Source of the DNA: Cryomorphaceae bacterium
GTDB taxonomy: Bacteria > Bacteroidota > Bacteroidia > Flavobacteriales_D > Crocinitomicaceae
NCBI GenBank assembly: GCA_027483605.1
Contig: JAIXUE010000022.1
Span: forward strand, 1 to 64,000
Direction: 5' to 3'
Length of the DNA stretch: 64,000 nucleotides
The notes beneath the pieces were generated by a model. The model saw only the letters and a program-made list of their open reading frames with translations, ran no database searches and was not told where the DNA came from. The first letter of the stretch is position 1. The number at the start of each line of letters is the position of its first letter. Both the position numbers and the translations under genes were made by a program. Shown here piece by piece: positions 25,328-34,706 of this stretch.

Positions 25328-26899
25328 TTGGTTATAGCCCTTTTCATATTTCAATCTTGGTGGCTGTCTATTTTGGCAGCCTCGTTTTTGTTTTTGTTGA
25401 TTTTTGTTTTTATCCGCAGCCGGATCGAAACATCGCGCAGAAATCAAGTGAGGCTCGAGGTCAAAATTGCCGAACGCACTAAAGAAATACGGCTACAAAA
25501 AACCAAAATTGAGGAGCAAAAACGCCTTTTAGAAGAAGAGAAAACTAAAGTAGAGGAGCAGCAAGCGCTCTTGCAGCGCGAAAAAGACCGCACTGAACAA
25601 TGGCTCCTGAATACCTTGCCCTCACAAGTTGTTATTGAGCTCAAACGCAATGGAAAAGTTAAGGCACAGGCATTTAAGCAGGTTTCCATTATGTTTACCG
25701 ACGTAGTGGGCTTTACCCGAATTTCTGAATCGATGGCGCCGAGTAGGATTGTTTCTAAACTCGATATCTTGTTTCAGAAGTTCGATGAAATCATTCAGGC
25801 CAATAACCTTGAAAAAATCAAGACAATCGGAGATGCATACATGTGTGCTGGTGGTGTGCCGGTAGAGAACTCAACCAATCCGATAGACGCCTGTTGCGCT
25901 GCCTTGCAAATACAGGCTTTCATGGAAAAGCTCAAGTACGAAGCCATTGCAGATCACGAAGACTACTGGGAAATCCGTTTAGGAATCAACACTGGGCCTG
26001 TCATTGCAGGAATCATTGGGAATATTCGCTTGGCTTATGACGTTTGGGGTTCTTCTGTAAACCTTGCGCAGCGCATGGAGATGCTCGGCGAGCCAGGAAA
26101 AGTAACCATTACGGGCAATACCTTCCAGCAAATTGAACCTTATTTTGAATGTGATTACAAGGGCAAAGCCTTGACCAAATCGCGCACAAAATTAGATATG
26201 TACGTGGTGCAACGAATTAAACCAGAGCTTTCTGTCAATGGAGAGGGGCTTATTCCGAATTCTCGTTTTGAGGAAATCAAGAAATTACACCACTACAGCT
26301 CTATTAAGTATTACAAAACAGAGCACCACGTGATGGGAATCCTTCAAAAAAACCTCGCTCCATCGCTCTATTATCATTCGATCAACCACACCAAAGATGT
26401 TGTTAAATCTGTGGAGCGCATTGCTTTATTAGAAGGTGTCACTGACGAAGGCCTCTTCTTACTCAAAACGGCTGCAATTTTCCACGACGCAGGTTTTATT
26501 GACCAATATGACCACAACGAGGCAATCGGTGCTCGAATGGCACAGGAAATCTTACCTAAGTATGGTTATACCGAGCAGCATGTCAAAACAATTGTCGAGC
26601 TCATTCATGCGACCGAAATACCGCACAAACCCATCAATAAACTCCAAGAAATCATTTGCGATGCCGACCTCGATTATTTGGGGCGTTCGGACTTCGAGCA
26701 AATTGCCGACAACCTTAGAAAAGAGCTCACCGAAATGGGAAAAATCAAATCTCGAAAAGAGTGGGATACAATTCAAGTGAATTTCCTCAAGCAGCATCAG
26801 TATTTCACGGCAACTGCAATCGAATCTCGTCAAAAAAAGAAACAAGAAAACCTACAAGTTGTCATTGATCGCTTGGCAGCAGATACTTACACCGATTGA
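25328..26899 (+). CDS. Class III adenylate cyclase with C-terminal HD domain, lacking a sensor domain
   Basis: A 523-residue inner-membrane protein: one membrane helix (about 11-30), a coiled coil (about 34-90), a class III cyclase domain (about 115-295) and an HD-type domain (about 340-460). Cyclase metal residues are D125 (MFTDVVGFT) and D169 (TIGDAYM); K165 and D238 specify adenine; N245 and R249 complete the site. The HD set is H386-D387, H427 and D446. The helix start FQSWWLSIL resembles the segment that follows periplasmic Y_Y_Y/beta-propeller sensors, but nothing precedes it here. No ATG exists before residue 122; TTG 25328 is the first start after an in-frame stop (25319). The start is uncertain. 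Confidence 0.85.
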   Translation: MVIALFIFQSWWLSILAASFLFLLIFVFIRSRIETSRRNQVRLEVKIAERTKEIRLQKTKIEEQKRLLEEEKTKVEEQQALLQREKDRTEQWLLNTLPSQVVIELKRNGKVKAQAFKQVSIMFTDVVGFTRISESMAPSRIVSKLDILFQKFDEIIQANNLEKIKTIGDAYMCAGGVPVENSTNPIDACCAALQIQAFMEKLKYEAIADHEDYWEIRLGINTGPVIAGIIGNIRLAYDVWGSSVNLAQRMEMLGEPGKVTITGNTFQQIEPYFECDYKGKALTKSRTKLDMYVVQRIKPELSVNGEGLIPNSRFEEIKKLHHYSSIKYYKTEHHVMGILQKNLAPSLYYHSINHTKDVVKSVERIALLEGVTDEGLFLLKTAAIFHDAGFIDQYDHNEAIGARMAQEILPKYGYTEQHVKTIVELIHATEIPHKPINKLQEIICDADLDYLGRSDFEQIADNLRKELTEMGKIKSRKEWDTIQVNFLKQHQYFTATAIESRQKKKQENLQVVIDRLAADTYTD

Positions 26900-26900
26900 T

Positions 26901-27614
26901 TTATAAATAGCGCCCAGTGCGTGTTTTGGGAGCTGGTTTTTTGGTCTTTTCGTTGGCAATATTGTATCCGTAGGAAAAATTAAGAATGGCGCGGTTCAAA
27001 GCGCCAGGGCTCATGATGCGTTGGTCGTATATGTAAGCGAGTTCAAAGGTATGCGGGCCCTCCAAATCAAATCCTAAACCAATACTCCAGCGGATCCGAT
27101 TGAGGTGATATCCTTGCTGACCATCCATAGGACCAGTAAAAAACTCCATAGAAGCTTCTGGTAAAAGAATAGAATTTTTGAGATCATAGCCAACACTTGG
27201 TTTGAAGCGGAATGCTTCTGCAAATTCTTGCTCGAAGTTGTCAGCCAATCTATTTGTAGTGAATTGATAGCGCATTCTCAAACCCAATTGTAAGCGCTGC
27301 AATTCATAATTGCATTGTAGGTTGGTATTGATGCGGTGTCTGTAAGTAAAGTTTCCTTGATCGGTTCGACTACCAATGTAGCGGTAATCTACAGAAGGGC
27401 GGATGTATTTGTTGATTTTGTATTTGTAGGAGATTTGCGGAAAAAATGTTTGTACGCCTCCGGCGCCATGACGGGTAGTGAGGTCAAAGGCCAAACTCTG
27501 TTTTTTGTCGAGTTTATAGCCAACGCCAACTTCGTTCCATACTTGAAACACCGTGCTGTTCTGACTCAGGCCCAAGAATGGCACAAAAAGCAAACTGATA
27601 ATTAGGTTCCGCAT
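26901..27614 (-). CDS. DUF2490 outer-membrane protein
   Basis: A 237-residue exported protein of the DUF2490 family, predicted outer-membrane barrels of unknown role. Signal peptide about 1-17 (ending FLGLSQ). Family features: NSTVFQVWNEVGVGYKL near the N-terminus, then alternating strands such as VDYRYIGSRTDQGNFTYRHR and LGLRMRYQFTTNRL. The C-terminus ends in a basic tail, not an aromatic residue. It lies 2 bases after the lipoprotein gene upstream and one base from the convergent cyclase stop, so no terminator fits between those two genes. Confidence 0.82.
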   Translation of the reverse strand: MRNLIISLLFVPFLGLSQNSTVFQVWNEVGVGYKLDKKQSLAFDLTTRHGAGGVQTFFPQISYKYKINKYIRPSVDYRYIGSRTDQGNFTYRHRINTNLQCNYELQRLQLGLRMRYQFTTNRLADNFEQEFAEAFRFKPSVGYDLKNSILLPEASMEFFTGPMDGQQGYHLNRIRWSIGLGFDLEGPHTFELAYIYDQRIMSPGALNRAILNFSYGYNIANEKTKKPAPKTRTGRYL

Positions 27615-27616
27615 TC

Positions 27617-28048
27617 TTAACGAGTAACGATGATTTCACCTAAATCTTTCGTTTCGTTTTTGCCGATTTCTACTGTAAATTTTACAGGGGCTTTGGTGTA
27701 GTAGTCGTCGTCATTGTTGGTAATTGAGTTGCCAGTATGGAAAACCTCGTTGTAAGCAAAAACTGTGTAAGTACCCGGAAATAAAAAATTGAAACTAAAC
27801 GTGCCGTCGTGGTTGCATTCTACTTTATCATCAAAAATGCTGTCTTGGGTTCCGTAAACGATATAAACATCTTCTGTAGCCCCAGAATAAGATACTGTTT
27901 GCGCTAACGCACCATTGATATACAGTTTTTCGTTCACGGTTAGTTTGCCCGTAATCTGACTGCGTCCGCCTGGTCCTTCATACTTTTTACAGCCTGAAAA
28001 ACCGAGTGTCAAAATAGAGATGGTTAGCAGTAAGGAAAGTCTTTTCAT
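27617..28048 (-). CDS. Small lipoprotein of unknown function
   Basis: A 143-residue lipoprotein: a hydrophobic signal ends in LGFSGC with Cys20 as the lipidation site, followed by KKYEGPGG. The mature part is beta-rich (YINGALAQTVSYSG, GTFSFNFLFPGTYTVFAYN) and resembles a carboxypeptidase-regulatory-like or prealbumin-like fold in which GTYTVFAYN is a typical strand. Acidic runs (NNDDDYYT) could bind metal. No catalytic residues seen. It heads a two-gene operon with the DUF2490 protein. Confidence 0.72.
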   Translation of the reverse strand: MKRLSLLLTISILTLGFSGCKKYEGPGGRSQITGKLTVNEKLYINGALAQTVSYSGATEDVYIVYGTQDSIFDDKVECNHDGTFSFNFLFPGTYTVFAYNEVFHTGNSITNNDDDYYTKAPVKFTVEIGKNETKDLGEIIVTR

Positions 28049-28160
28049 TTCTTTTTTTTGACAATGTTAAGAAAAAAACAACTTTTCTCTGCTTCTTGCG
28101 TCTGTTTGTTTGGATAAAAATTGATATTTCACTAATATTGGTGACGCTAAATCAAGCTAA

Positions 28161-31100
28161 ATGAAACACTTACTACTCTCCTTTCTTTTTTGCCTTCCTT
28201 TTGTTGGTTTTTCACAGGTTGTAATCAACGAATATTCGTGTTCTAACATGACAGGCCCTACCGACGCTTTCGCTGAGCGCGAAGACTGGATAGAGCTCTA
28301 CAACACCACAGGAGCAGCAGTCGATCTGACTGGTTGGTATCTTTCAGACAAAGCAACCAATCTTACCAAATGGCAAATTCCCAGCGGCAGTATCAATGCC
28401 AATGGCTTCAAAATGGTTTTTTGTTCTAAAAGAGATTTAGTTTCGGGCAATCAATACCATCCCAATTTCAATTTATCTCAAACGGGCGGAGATTGGATTA
28501 TTTTATCTAATCCTTCAGCCGTAGTTGTCGACTCGTTCAAGATTGTCCACCTCACTAAATCAAATCATTCTGTTGGCCGTTCAAGCAATGGCGCCAACGA
28601 CTTCAAATTGTTCACCACACCAACGCCAAACGCCAACAATACTGGCGGGGTTAATTTTTACCCACCAAAACCCGTTTTTAGTTTAGCTCCAGGATTTTAT
28701 CCGAGTGCTCAGACCATCACCATCACTTGTGCAGATCCTACTGCAACAATTCGCTACACTTTAGATGGTTCAGATCCGATAGCCACTTCCCCCGTTTATA
28801 CCGCGCCCATCAATATCACCACCACCAAAGTATTGCGTGCCACCGCATTTGGCGCCACACTTTCCTCATTCACAGAAACCAATACATATTTCATCAATGT
28901 GAGCCATACCATTCCGGTCGTTTCGGTTTGTAGTCAGGGGGTGTTTTCACTCGTGGCAAATGGCAGTCAAAACCCACCCAATCGCATTGGTTCGTTTGAG
29001 CTTTTTGAACAAGATGGTACATTCATCGATGAATCAGAAGGCGATTTCAATAAGCACGGGAATGATTCTTGGGCCTATGCGCAGCGCGGTTTTGATTTCA
29101 TATGTCGAGACCAATACGGACATAACGGAGACCTCGAACACGAAATATTTCCAGAAAAAGACCGCGATGCATTTCAACGCGTGATGCTCAAGCCGGGTGC
29201 AAGTGATAACTATCCTTTTGAACAAGGTGCGCACATCCGCGATGCATTTATCCATACGCTTTCTATCCGCGCTGGCATGAAACTCGACGAGCGCACTTGG
29301 CGTCCGGCAATTGTTTACCTAAACGGAAACTATTGGGGTGTATATGAAATTCGCGAAAAAGCCGATGACCACGATTACGCCGATGAATATTATGGCCAGG
29401 ACAAATACAATATGCACTACCTCAAAACATGGGGTGGCACATGGCAAGAATACGGCGCTCCAAATGCGCAGCCAAGTTGGAATGCATTGCGCAACTACAT
29501 CCTTGCCAACAACATGGGTAATGCGGCCAATTTCAATTATGTTGATTCCTTACTAAGTTGGAAATCGCTCGCCGATTACTTCATGATCAATTCTTACACA
29601 GTCAACCAAGACTGGCTCAATTGGAATACTGCGTGGTGGAGAGGCTTAGACACCACCGGCGACCACAAAAAGTGGGGCTATGTACTCTGGGATATGGACG
29701 CTACTTTTGGTCATTACATCAACTACACTGGCATTCCCGACCCGAGTGCAAATGCAGATCCATGTAATGCAGAAAACTTGCCGAATCCGGGTGGTCAAGG
29801 CCACACCGATATCCTCGAAAAGCTCATCAATCAAAACCCAATAGTAGAGCAGTATTATATCACGCGTTACATCGACCTGATCAATACCTCTTTTAGTTGT
29901 GTGAGTATGTTAGCTCTGCTCGACAGTATGGTCGACGAGATTGCGCCCGAAATGGCTGCGCAATGTGCCAAGTGGGGCGGTACCTACAATGGCTGGCAAG
30001 CCAGAGTGACTCAATTGCGCAATTTTATTAACCAGCGGTGCTTGGCACTAGAGCAAGGCCTGATCGATTGTTACCAACTTTCTGGCCCGTTTGCGGTCAC
30101 TTTTGACGTTTCGCCAGTGGGTGCGGGTACCATTCAAGTCAACTCGATTAATCCGCCGAGCTACCCATGGGCCACGACTTATTTCGGTGGTATTCAGACA
30201 CTCATCGAGCCAAATGCTAACCCTGGTTTTGTATTTAGCCACTGGACCGCTTCAACAGGGCCACTTGGCTTGCCTAGTACAACAGCTAACAATTTCATCA
30301 ACATCAATGCTCCGCAAACCATTGTTGCGGTCTTTATTCCAGATGTTCCAGACGCTGATGGCGATGGTTGCTTGACTGTAGATGAAAACCTTGTTGGTAC
30401 TGACCCAACTAACCCCGACACCGATGGCGATGGCGAGAGCGACTGCGCCGAAATCGGTAATGTGGCGGCCCCAACCGACACCGATGGTGATGGCATCATC
30501 GATGCGTTAGAGTCTTCTATTTTTGATACCGACGGCGATGGCGTCATGGATGAACTTGACCCAGATAACACCAATCCTTGTATTCCAAATGCAAATGCAG
30601 GCCCTTGTGACCAAGACGGCGACGGGCTCACCAATGGCCAGGAAAACGCGGCAGGGACCAGTCCAACCAATCCAGATTCAGACGGTGATGGCCTCACCGA
30701 TGGCGCCGAGGTGACCAACGGTTCTGACCCGCTGAATCCTTGTGATCCAGATGATACCCTCCCAGGGTGCCAAATTGACACCGATTTCGATGGCCTTACC
30801 GATGCGCAAGAAGGCGTGCTTGGCACGAATCCACTCAATGCAGATACCGATGGCGATGGCATCAACGACGGTACTGAAGTGGCCAATGGTTCCAACCCGC
30901 TAGATCCATGTGATCCAGATGGAAGCAGCCCAGAATGTGCTACTGGTATTTTCTTCCCAACCGCATTTTCACCGAATGGAGTAGGTAGTGGGCTCAATGA
31001 AGTGTATCAAATCATTGCAGGTAAAGACATCGCAGCCATTAACTTCAAAATTGTTGACCGCTGGGGTAATCTGATGTTCTCCTCTACCAATAAACTCTTC

Positions 31101-31223
31101 AAATGGGATGGAACTCACAAAGAAAAGCCTTGCAACAGTGGGGTTTATGCGTATGTATGTGACGTCACTTACGAAAATGGTAGCACTAAGAAATTCACTG
31201 GTAACATCACTTTAATACGATAA
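28161..31223 (+). CDS. CotH-family surface protein with lamin-tail, TSP3 repeats and T9SS type B sorting domain
   Basis: A 1020-residue secreted protein. In order: signal peptide (about 1-18), lamin-tail domain (about 20-145, [18 protein letters not shown]), chitobiase-C-like domain (about 172-248, [11 protein letters not shown]), a CotH kinase-like domain (about 251-640, [51 protein letters not shown]), an InlB-repeat-like unit (about 650-720), Asp-rich thrombospondin type 3 repeats (about 728-928) and a CHU_C/type B sorting domain (about 930-1020). CotH proteins of spores phosphorylate coat proteins; here the target would be extracellular. The next gene encodes a PorP/SprF-like protein immediately after the stop. 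Confidence 0.9.
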   Translation: MKHLLLSFLFCLPFVGFSQVVINEYSCSNMTGPTDAFAEREDWIELYNTTGAAVDLTGWYLSDKATNLTKWQIPSGSINANGFKMVFCSKRDLVSGNQYHPNFNLSQTGGDWIILSNPSAVVVDSFKIVHLTKSNHSVGRSSNGANDFKLFTTPTPNANNTGGVNFYPPKPVFSLAPGFYPSAQTITITCADPTATIRYTLDGSDPIATSPVYTAPINITTTKVLRATAFGATLSSFTETNTYFINVSHTIPVVSVCSQGVFSLVANGSQNPPNRIGSFELFEQDGTFIDESEGDFNKHGNDSWAYAQRGFDFICRDQYGHNGDLEHEIFPEKDRDAFQRVMLKPGASDNYPFEQGAHIRDAFIHTLSIRAGMKLDERTWRPAIVYLNGNYWGVYEIREKADDHDYADEYYGQDKYNMHYLKTWGGTWQEYGAPNAQPSWNALRNYILANNMGNAANFNYVDSLLSWKSLADYFMINSYTVNQDWLNWNTAWWRGLDTTGDHKKWGYVLWDMDATFGHYINYTGIPDPSANADPCNAENLPNPGGQGHTDILEKLINQNPIVEQYYITRYIDLINTSFSCVSMLALLDSMVDEIAPEMAAQCAKWGGTYNGWQARVTQLRNFINQRCLALEQGLIDCYQLSGPFAVTFDVSPVGAGTIQVNSINPPSYPWATTYFGGIQTLIEPNANPGFVFSHWTASTGPLGLPSTTANNFININAPQTIVAVFIPDVPDADGDGCLTVDENLVGTDPTNPDTDGDGESDCAEIGNVAAPTDTDGDGIIDALESSIFDTDGDGVMDELDPDNTNPCIPNANAGPCDQDGDGLTNGQENAAGTSPTNPDSDGDGLTDGAEVTNGSDPLNPCDPDDTLPGCQIDTDFDGLTDAQEGVLGTNPLNADTDGDGINDGTEVANGSNPLDPCDPDGSSPECATGIFFPTAFSPNGVGSGLNEVYQIIAGKDIAAINFKIVDRWGNLMFSSTNKLFKWDGTHKEKPCNSGVYAYVCDVTYENGSTKKFTGNITLIR
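30346..30945 (+). repeat. Calcium-binding TSP3-type repeat array within the CotH gene
   Basis: About eight imperfect repeats of the DxDGDG(L/I)xDxxE type ([39 protein letters not shown]), interspersed with Cys-Pro spacers. Such repeats bind calcium and act as stiff spacers between a surface domain and the sorting domain. The DNA is imperfectly repetitive because of this coding bias. Confidence 0.88.
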
Positions 31224-31226
31224 GTG

Positions 31227-32276
31227 ATGCGCTTTCAACGTTTTCTTTTTTCAATTGTATCTGTTTTTGCGGTTTTTGGCGCTTTTCCAAACTTGGGCCA
31301 TGCCCAAGATTTTCACCTTACGCAAGCAGACCGAAGCATGCCTTTTCTGAATCCTGCATTTGTAGGGGCATACAAAGGCTATGAAAGATTCACCATGCTC
31401 AACCGCAATCAATGGATAGGTTCCGGCACCCAATTCTTGACGAGTTATGGCATGGCCGAATTCACGCCGGGCCGAAAGCGCCAATCTGAGCGTGCTTACG
31501 CGGGCATCGGCGCCTCTTTTTGCAATGACGTAGGTGGGGACTCCCGCATGTCTCAAAAATCTTTTGGTCTTACGGCGAGTGGTCACATCCCACTGGCAAA
31601 AAGTCACTGGCTAGATGCCGGTATCCAAACTGCAATTCAGCAGCGAAGTGCAGATTTCAGTAGCTTGCTATATTACTCACAATGGAACGGCAGTGCCTTA
31701 GACCCAAGTGTTTTTTCAGGTGAAGAAAATGATTTTGTCAATTTTGCTTTTGTCGATGCGAGCCTCGGAGTAGCTTATCGTTTTGAACCGAACCAACGCG
31801 GCGAATTGCGCGATGGCCAATGGTCTTTGCAAACGGGCCTTTCCTTTCAGCATGTCAACCGTCCGCGTTTGCAATACAATACCCTTTCTGCAGATCGCTT
31901 GCACCGAAAAGCAGTTGCCTATGCTTGCTTTTCACTTGGGCTCAATGAAATATCGTCGCTACAGTTTTCACTGACGCATTTGCGTCAGGGAGGACACTCC
32001 GAGAGCATGTTGGGTGCAATTTACCGCATGAAGCTCCGAGGAAGCTCACAAGTCACCAACGAAGTCAGCACCAGATATTTAAGTACTGGTCTTTATTTTA
32101 GGTCTACAGCTGCTGTGGCACCATATGTTGCTATAGATTTAGGTGCTTTCGATTTCGGGGTTTCTTATGACCTAGATTTAGGAGCGGCATCTTCTGTTTT
32201 CAGACACTCTTTTGAGCTCAACTTAGCCTATACATTCCTTAAAAAGTCGGCTTTTAAAGGTAGCCGTTTGCGCTAA
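31227..32276 (+). CDS. PorP/SprF-family type IX secretion membrane protein
   Basis: A 349-residue protein with signal peptide (about 1-27, ending GHAQ) and the PorP/SprF opening QDFHLTQADRSMPFLNPAFVGAY. The remainder is beta-strand-rich (FGLTASGHIPLAKSHWLDAGI, YLSTGLYFRSTAAVAPYVAI). SprF-type proteins are outer-membrane partners of T9SS type B substrates and help them to the surface, usually encoded just downstream of their substrate as here. The start is ATG 31227, with GTG one codon earlier. The 3' end overlaps the convergent GH3 gene by 23 bases. Confidence 0.88.
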   Translation: MRFQRFLFSIVSVFAVFGAFPNLGHAQDFHLTQADRSMPFLNPAFVGAYKGYERFTMLNRNQWIGSGTQFLTSYGMAEFTPGRKRQSERAYAGIGASFCNDVGGDSRMSQKSFGLTASGHIPLAKSHWLDAGIQTAIQQRSADFSSLLYYSQWNGSALDPSVFSGEENDFVNFAFVDASLGVAYRFEPNQRGELRDGQWSLQTGLSFQHVNRPRLQYNTLSADRLHRKAVAYACFSLGLNEISSLQFSLTHLRQGGHSESMLGAIYRMKLRGSSQVTNEVSTRYLSTGLYFRSTAAVAPYVAIDLGAFDFGVSYDLDLGAASSVFRHSFELNLAYTFLKKSAFKGSRLR

Positions 32277-33780
32277 GATAAGCGTTCCACTGCTTAGCTT
32301 GTTCTTTATTCATCACCCTAGGGACTTTATTTTGAGCGCCCAATTTTCCGATGCTTTCTAGGTAGTTATAGAAAACCTCAGTTGGCAATAAATGCAGCTT
32401 GGGCAAGGGCATACTGTGTTTTCGGACGTAGGCGTAGTCGTCGTTAACTTGTTGGAGTGCGGCATCTATCTGCTCTATCAGGTCAGGATCAATTTTTACA
32501 TCATCACAACCGATATACCAGCAATGCTGTTGGTTTTGTTCATCGGCGTGAATGGTGTATTCTGAAAAGGAAAGTTTGGCTTTTGCGCTCACTTCTTTTA
32601 GTGCTTGATTGAGATTATCCAAAGAAAGGTGCTCTCCGCACAAACTTAGAAATTGCTTGATGCGCCCTGCAATAATGATTTCGTGCGTAGTGGTATCGAC
32701 AAAACGCACTAGGTCGCCGATCATATAGCGCCATAGCCCAGCATTTGTGCTAATGACAAGCGCGTAATCGATTCCTGTTTTGACTTCACTAATTGTATAT
32801 GCTTTGTATTGATTTTTGAGCTCACCAGATTCTGTAAAGTATTCTGCATTGAATGGGATAAATTCAAAAAAGATGCTATTGTTCATCAAGAGCGTCATCC
32901 CTCTTTTTTTCGGACTTGTTTGATATGCGAAATATCCCTCACTGGCTAAATAGGTATCGAGCAGAACAACTGGTGTTCCACTAACTTTTTGAAGCCGTTC
33001 AACGAACGGATCCATGTAAACACCACCGTGAACGTAGACTTGAAAATTGGGCCAAATTTCGTGGATATTCTTGAGTTGATAGTGCTGAACAATCTCTTCT
33101 AACAGCAATACACACCAACTTGGAATACCTGCCATAATGCCAATATCCCATTTCGGCGCTTCTTGTACCATGAGCGGTAACTTTGCTTTCCAATCTTTGA
33201 GATGCGTGATTTTTTTCGTTGGTTTGGTAAATGGTGCCGCAATGAGCGAGGTGTGTTTTTTAAGGATGCCGCTGAGGTCTCCTTCAAAATGTTGGTCTAT
33301 TTTTTTCAGCTTGGTGGAGCCGCCTACTGCCAACACTTTGGCGCTGTAAAATGAATCAGGTAGGTTCAGTTCATGTAAGATTGAGAATTGGCGCAATGAT
33401 ACCCGCTGAAAAGACCGGATCATTTCGGTGGTGACAGGAATTCTTTTGCTCGGCGCACCTGTTGTACCCGATGACAAAGCGAAGTATTTGATGCGTCCGG
33501 GCCAAATGGTATCTTTTTTACCTTCAATGGTATCTTCGAGCCATTCCGCATAAAATTGCTCATACTCTGTTATGGGTACAATTTGTTGGTACCGAGAAAC
33601 AAGGTCGGTTTTTTGAAGTAAGACCGGAAATTGATAGCATTGGCCAAAAGCAGTTTTTTTGGCGTGGTCTATGTTTTGTCGCAGGACCTCGAGTTGTTGT
33701 TTGTAGTCGGCACGGGCACGAGAAATACGCTTAAAACTTATTGCTGTACTACGCTGAATGAGCTTACCAATTATAGGCAT
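32254..33780 (-). CDS. GH3 auxin-responsive-promoter family acyl-acid ligase
   Basis: A 508-residue member of the GH3 family (ANL adenylating superfamily). Plant GH3 enzymes join amino acids to jasmonate or auxin; the bacterial role is unknown. The ATP-binding loop is ALSSGTTGAPSKRIPV (about residues 100-115); further signatures are YLASEGYFAYQT (about 295) and NAGLWRYMIGDLVRFV (about 375). The ATG at 33780 gives the usual MPIIGKLIQRS start; an upstream in-frame start at 33909 would place 43 extra residues across the -7 box and is rejected. Divergent from uspA. Confidence 0.9.
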   Translation of the reverse strand: MPIIGKLIQRSTAISFKRISRARADYKQQLEVLRQNIDHAKKTAFGQCYQFPVLLQKTDLVSRYQQIVPITEYEQFYAEWLEDTIEGKKDTIWPGRIKYFALSSGTTGAPSKRIPVTTEMIRSFQRVSLRQFSILHELNLPDSFYSAKVLAVGGSTKLKKIDQHFEGDLSGILKKHTSLIAAPFTKPTKKITHLKDWKAKLPLMVQEAPKWDIGIMAGIPSWCVLLLEEIVQHYQLKNIHEIWPNFQVYVHGGVYMDPFVERLQKVSGTPVVLLDTYLASEGYFAYQTSPKKRGMTLLMNNSIFFEFIPFNAEYFTESGELKNQYKAYTISEVKTGIDYALVISTNAGLWRYMIGDLVRFVDTTTHEIIIAGRIKQFLSLCGEHLSLDNLNQALKEVSAKAKLSFSEYTIHADEQNQQHCWYIGCDDVKIDPDLIEQIDAALQQVNDDYAYVRKHSMPLPKLHLLPTEVFYNYLESIGKLGAQNKVPRVMNKEQAKQWNAYLSANGYL

Positions 33781-33813
33781 TTGAATAGAAGCTTTTTGTG
33801 TAGAGGCTTCGTA

Positions 33814-33821
33814 CAAAAATA
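33814..33821 (-). promoter_or_regulatory. Bacteroidota -7 box (TATTTTTG, minus strand) before the GH3 gene
   Basis: On the minus strand this reads TATTTTTG, matching TAnnTTTG, and lies 33 bases before the GH3 ATG. It supports the shorter start at 33780. Confidence 0.45.
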
Positions 33822-33857
33822 AAGAGAAAACAAGTGCGTTCTTACTGCACTTTGTTT

Positions 33858-33865
33858 TAAATTTG
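33858..33865 (+). promoter_or_regulatory. Bacteroidota -7 box (TAAATTTG) before the universal stress gene
   Basis: TAAATTTG matches TAnnTTTG and ends 14 bases before the ATG at 33880. A TTTG at 33851 is too close to act as its -33 element. Confidence 0.5.
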
Positions 33866-33879
33866 TAAAAAACTTCACT

Positions 33880-34704
33880 ATGCCAACTAAATGCTTCATT
33901 GTTCCTCACGATTTCACTGCGGTGGCCGATATCGCCCTACAACATGCCATTGCCACAGCAAAGCCATTAGGTGCTGAAATCCAAGTACTTCATGTCGTTT
34001 CCAAAGACACCCAAATTCCTGAAGCGCTTGCGCAACTAGAAAATGTCATTGGTCAGTTCGAACAAGAAGGGTTGGTATTGAAACCGAATGTACGTATTGG
34101 TAGCATTTTTGAAGATATTGGTGCGTTTGCCGCCGAGCATCAAGCAGAACTCATCGTAATGGGTACGCACGGTGCACATGGCTGGCAGCACATTACAGGC
34201 AGCCATGCACTCAAGGTTGTTACAAGTTCGCAAGTTCCATTTATCATCGTTCAAGAAAAAGCTGTCAAGGCCTCAGGCTATGACTCTATTGTTGTCCCGA
34301 TGGACCTCCACAAAGAAACCAAACAAAAACTTTCAATTGTTGCCAATTTGGCACAATACTTCAAGTCTAAAGTACACGTTGTCACACCAGATGAAACCGA
34401 TGAGTTTTTGCGTCATCAAGTACGTTCCAACATTACCTTCTCAGAAGGATTCTTCAAAGACCGTGGCATCGAAATGACCAGCGCTGTTGTTCCAAGTTCT
34501 GGTTTTGACAAAGAAGTAGTCAAATACGCCGTGAGCGTAGATGCAGACCTGATCGCTATCATGAACCTCCAGCGCAATAACCTTTTTAGCGCACTGTTTT
34601 CTAACCATGAGCAATACATCATCACCAATGATGCTTTGATCCCGACCCTGATTGTCAATCCAATACATTTAGGTTCGGATTACAGCAATATGTTCTCGAT
34701 GTAA
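33880..34704 (+). CDS. Tandem-domain universal stress protein (UspA family)
   Basis: A 274-residue protein with two Usp domains (about 1-140 and 145-274). The first opens with [20 protein letters not shown] and carries the ATP-loop-like [21 protein letters not shown]; the second opens with [18 protein letters not shown] and has a weaker loop near [11 protein letters not shown]. Only the first domain keeps the G-x-H-G type nucleotide motif. Usp proteins respond to starvation and stress. fbp starts 2 bases after its stop, so stress response and gluconeogenesis are probably co-expressed. Confidence 0.9.
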   Translation: MPTKCFIVPHDFTAVADIALQHAIATAKPLGAEIQVLHVVSKDTQIPEALAQLENVIGQFEQEGLVLKPNVRIGSIFEDIGAFAAEHQAELIVMGTHGAHGWQHITGSHALKVVTSSQVPFIIVQEKAVKASGYDSIVVPMDLHKETKQKLSIVANLAQYFKSKVHVVTPDETDEFLRHQVRSNITFSEGFFKDRGIEMTSAVVPSSGFDKEVVKYAVSVDADLIAIMNLQRNNLFSALFSNHEQYIITNDALIPTLIVNPIHLGSDYSNMFSM

Positions 34705-34706
34705 GC

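Noticed and set aside
25300-25330. Fusion of barrel paralogue 2 and the cyclase by stop-codon readthrough
   Set aside because: They are in the same frame, but two stops (25307 and 25319) separate them and the barrel has a natural C-terminus (SWFYRI).
30346-30945. Possible CRISPR or direct-repeat array
   Set aside because: The repeats are coding TSP3 units, imperfect and of uneven spacing, in frame with the CotH protein.
30194-30997. 267-residue minus-strand open frame opposite the TSP3 repeats
   Set aside because: The Asp/Gly-rich coding repeats force an open Ser/Pro-rich antisense frame; low complexity, no start context.
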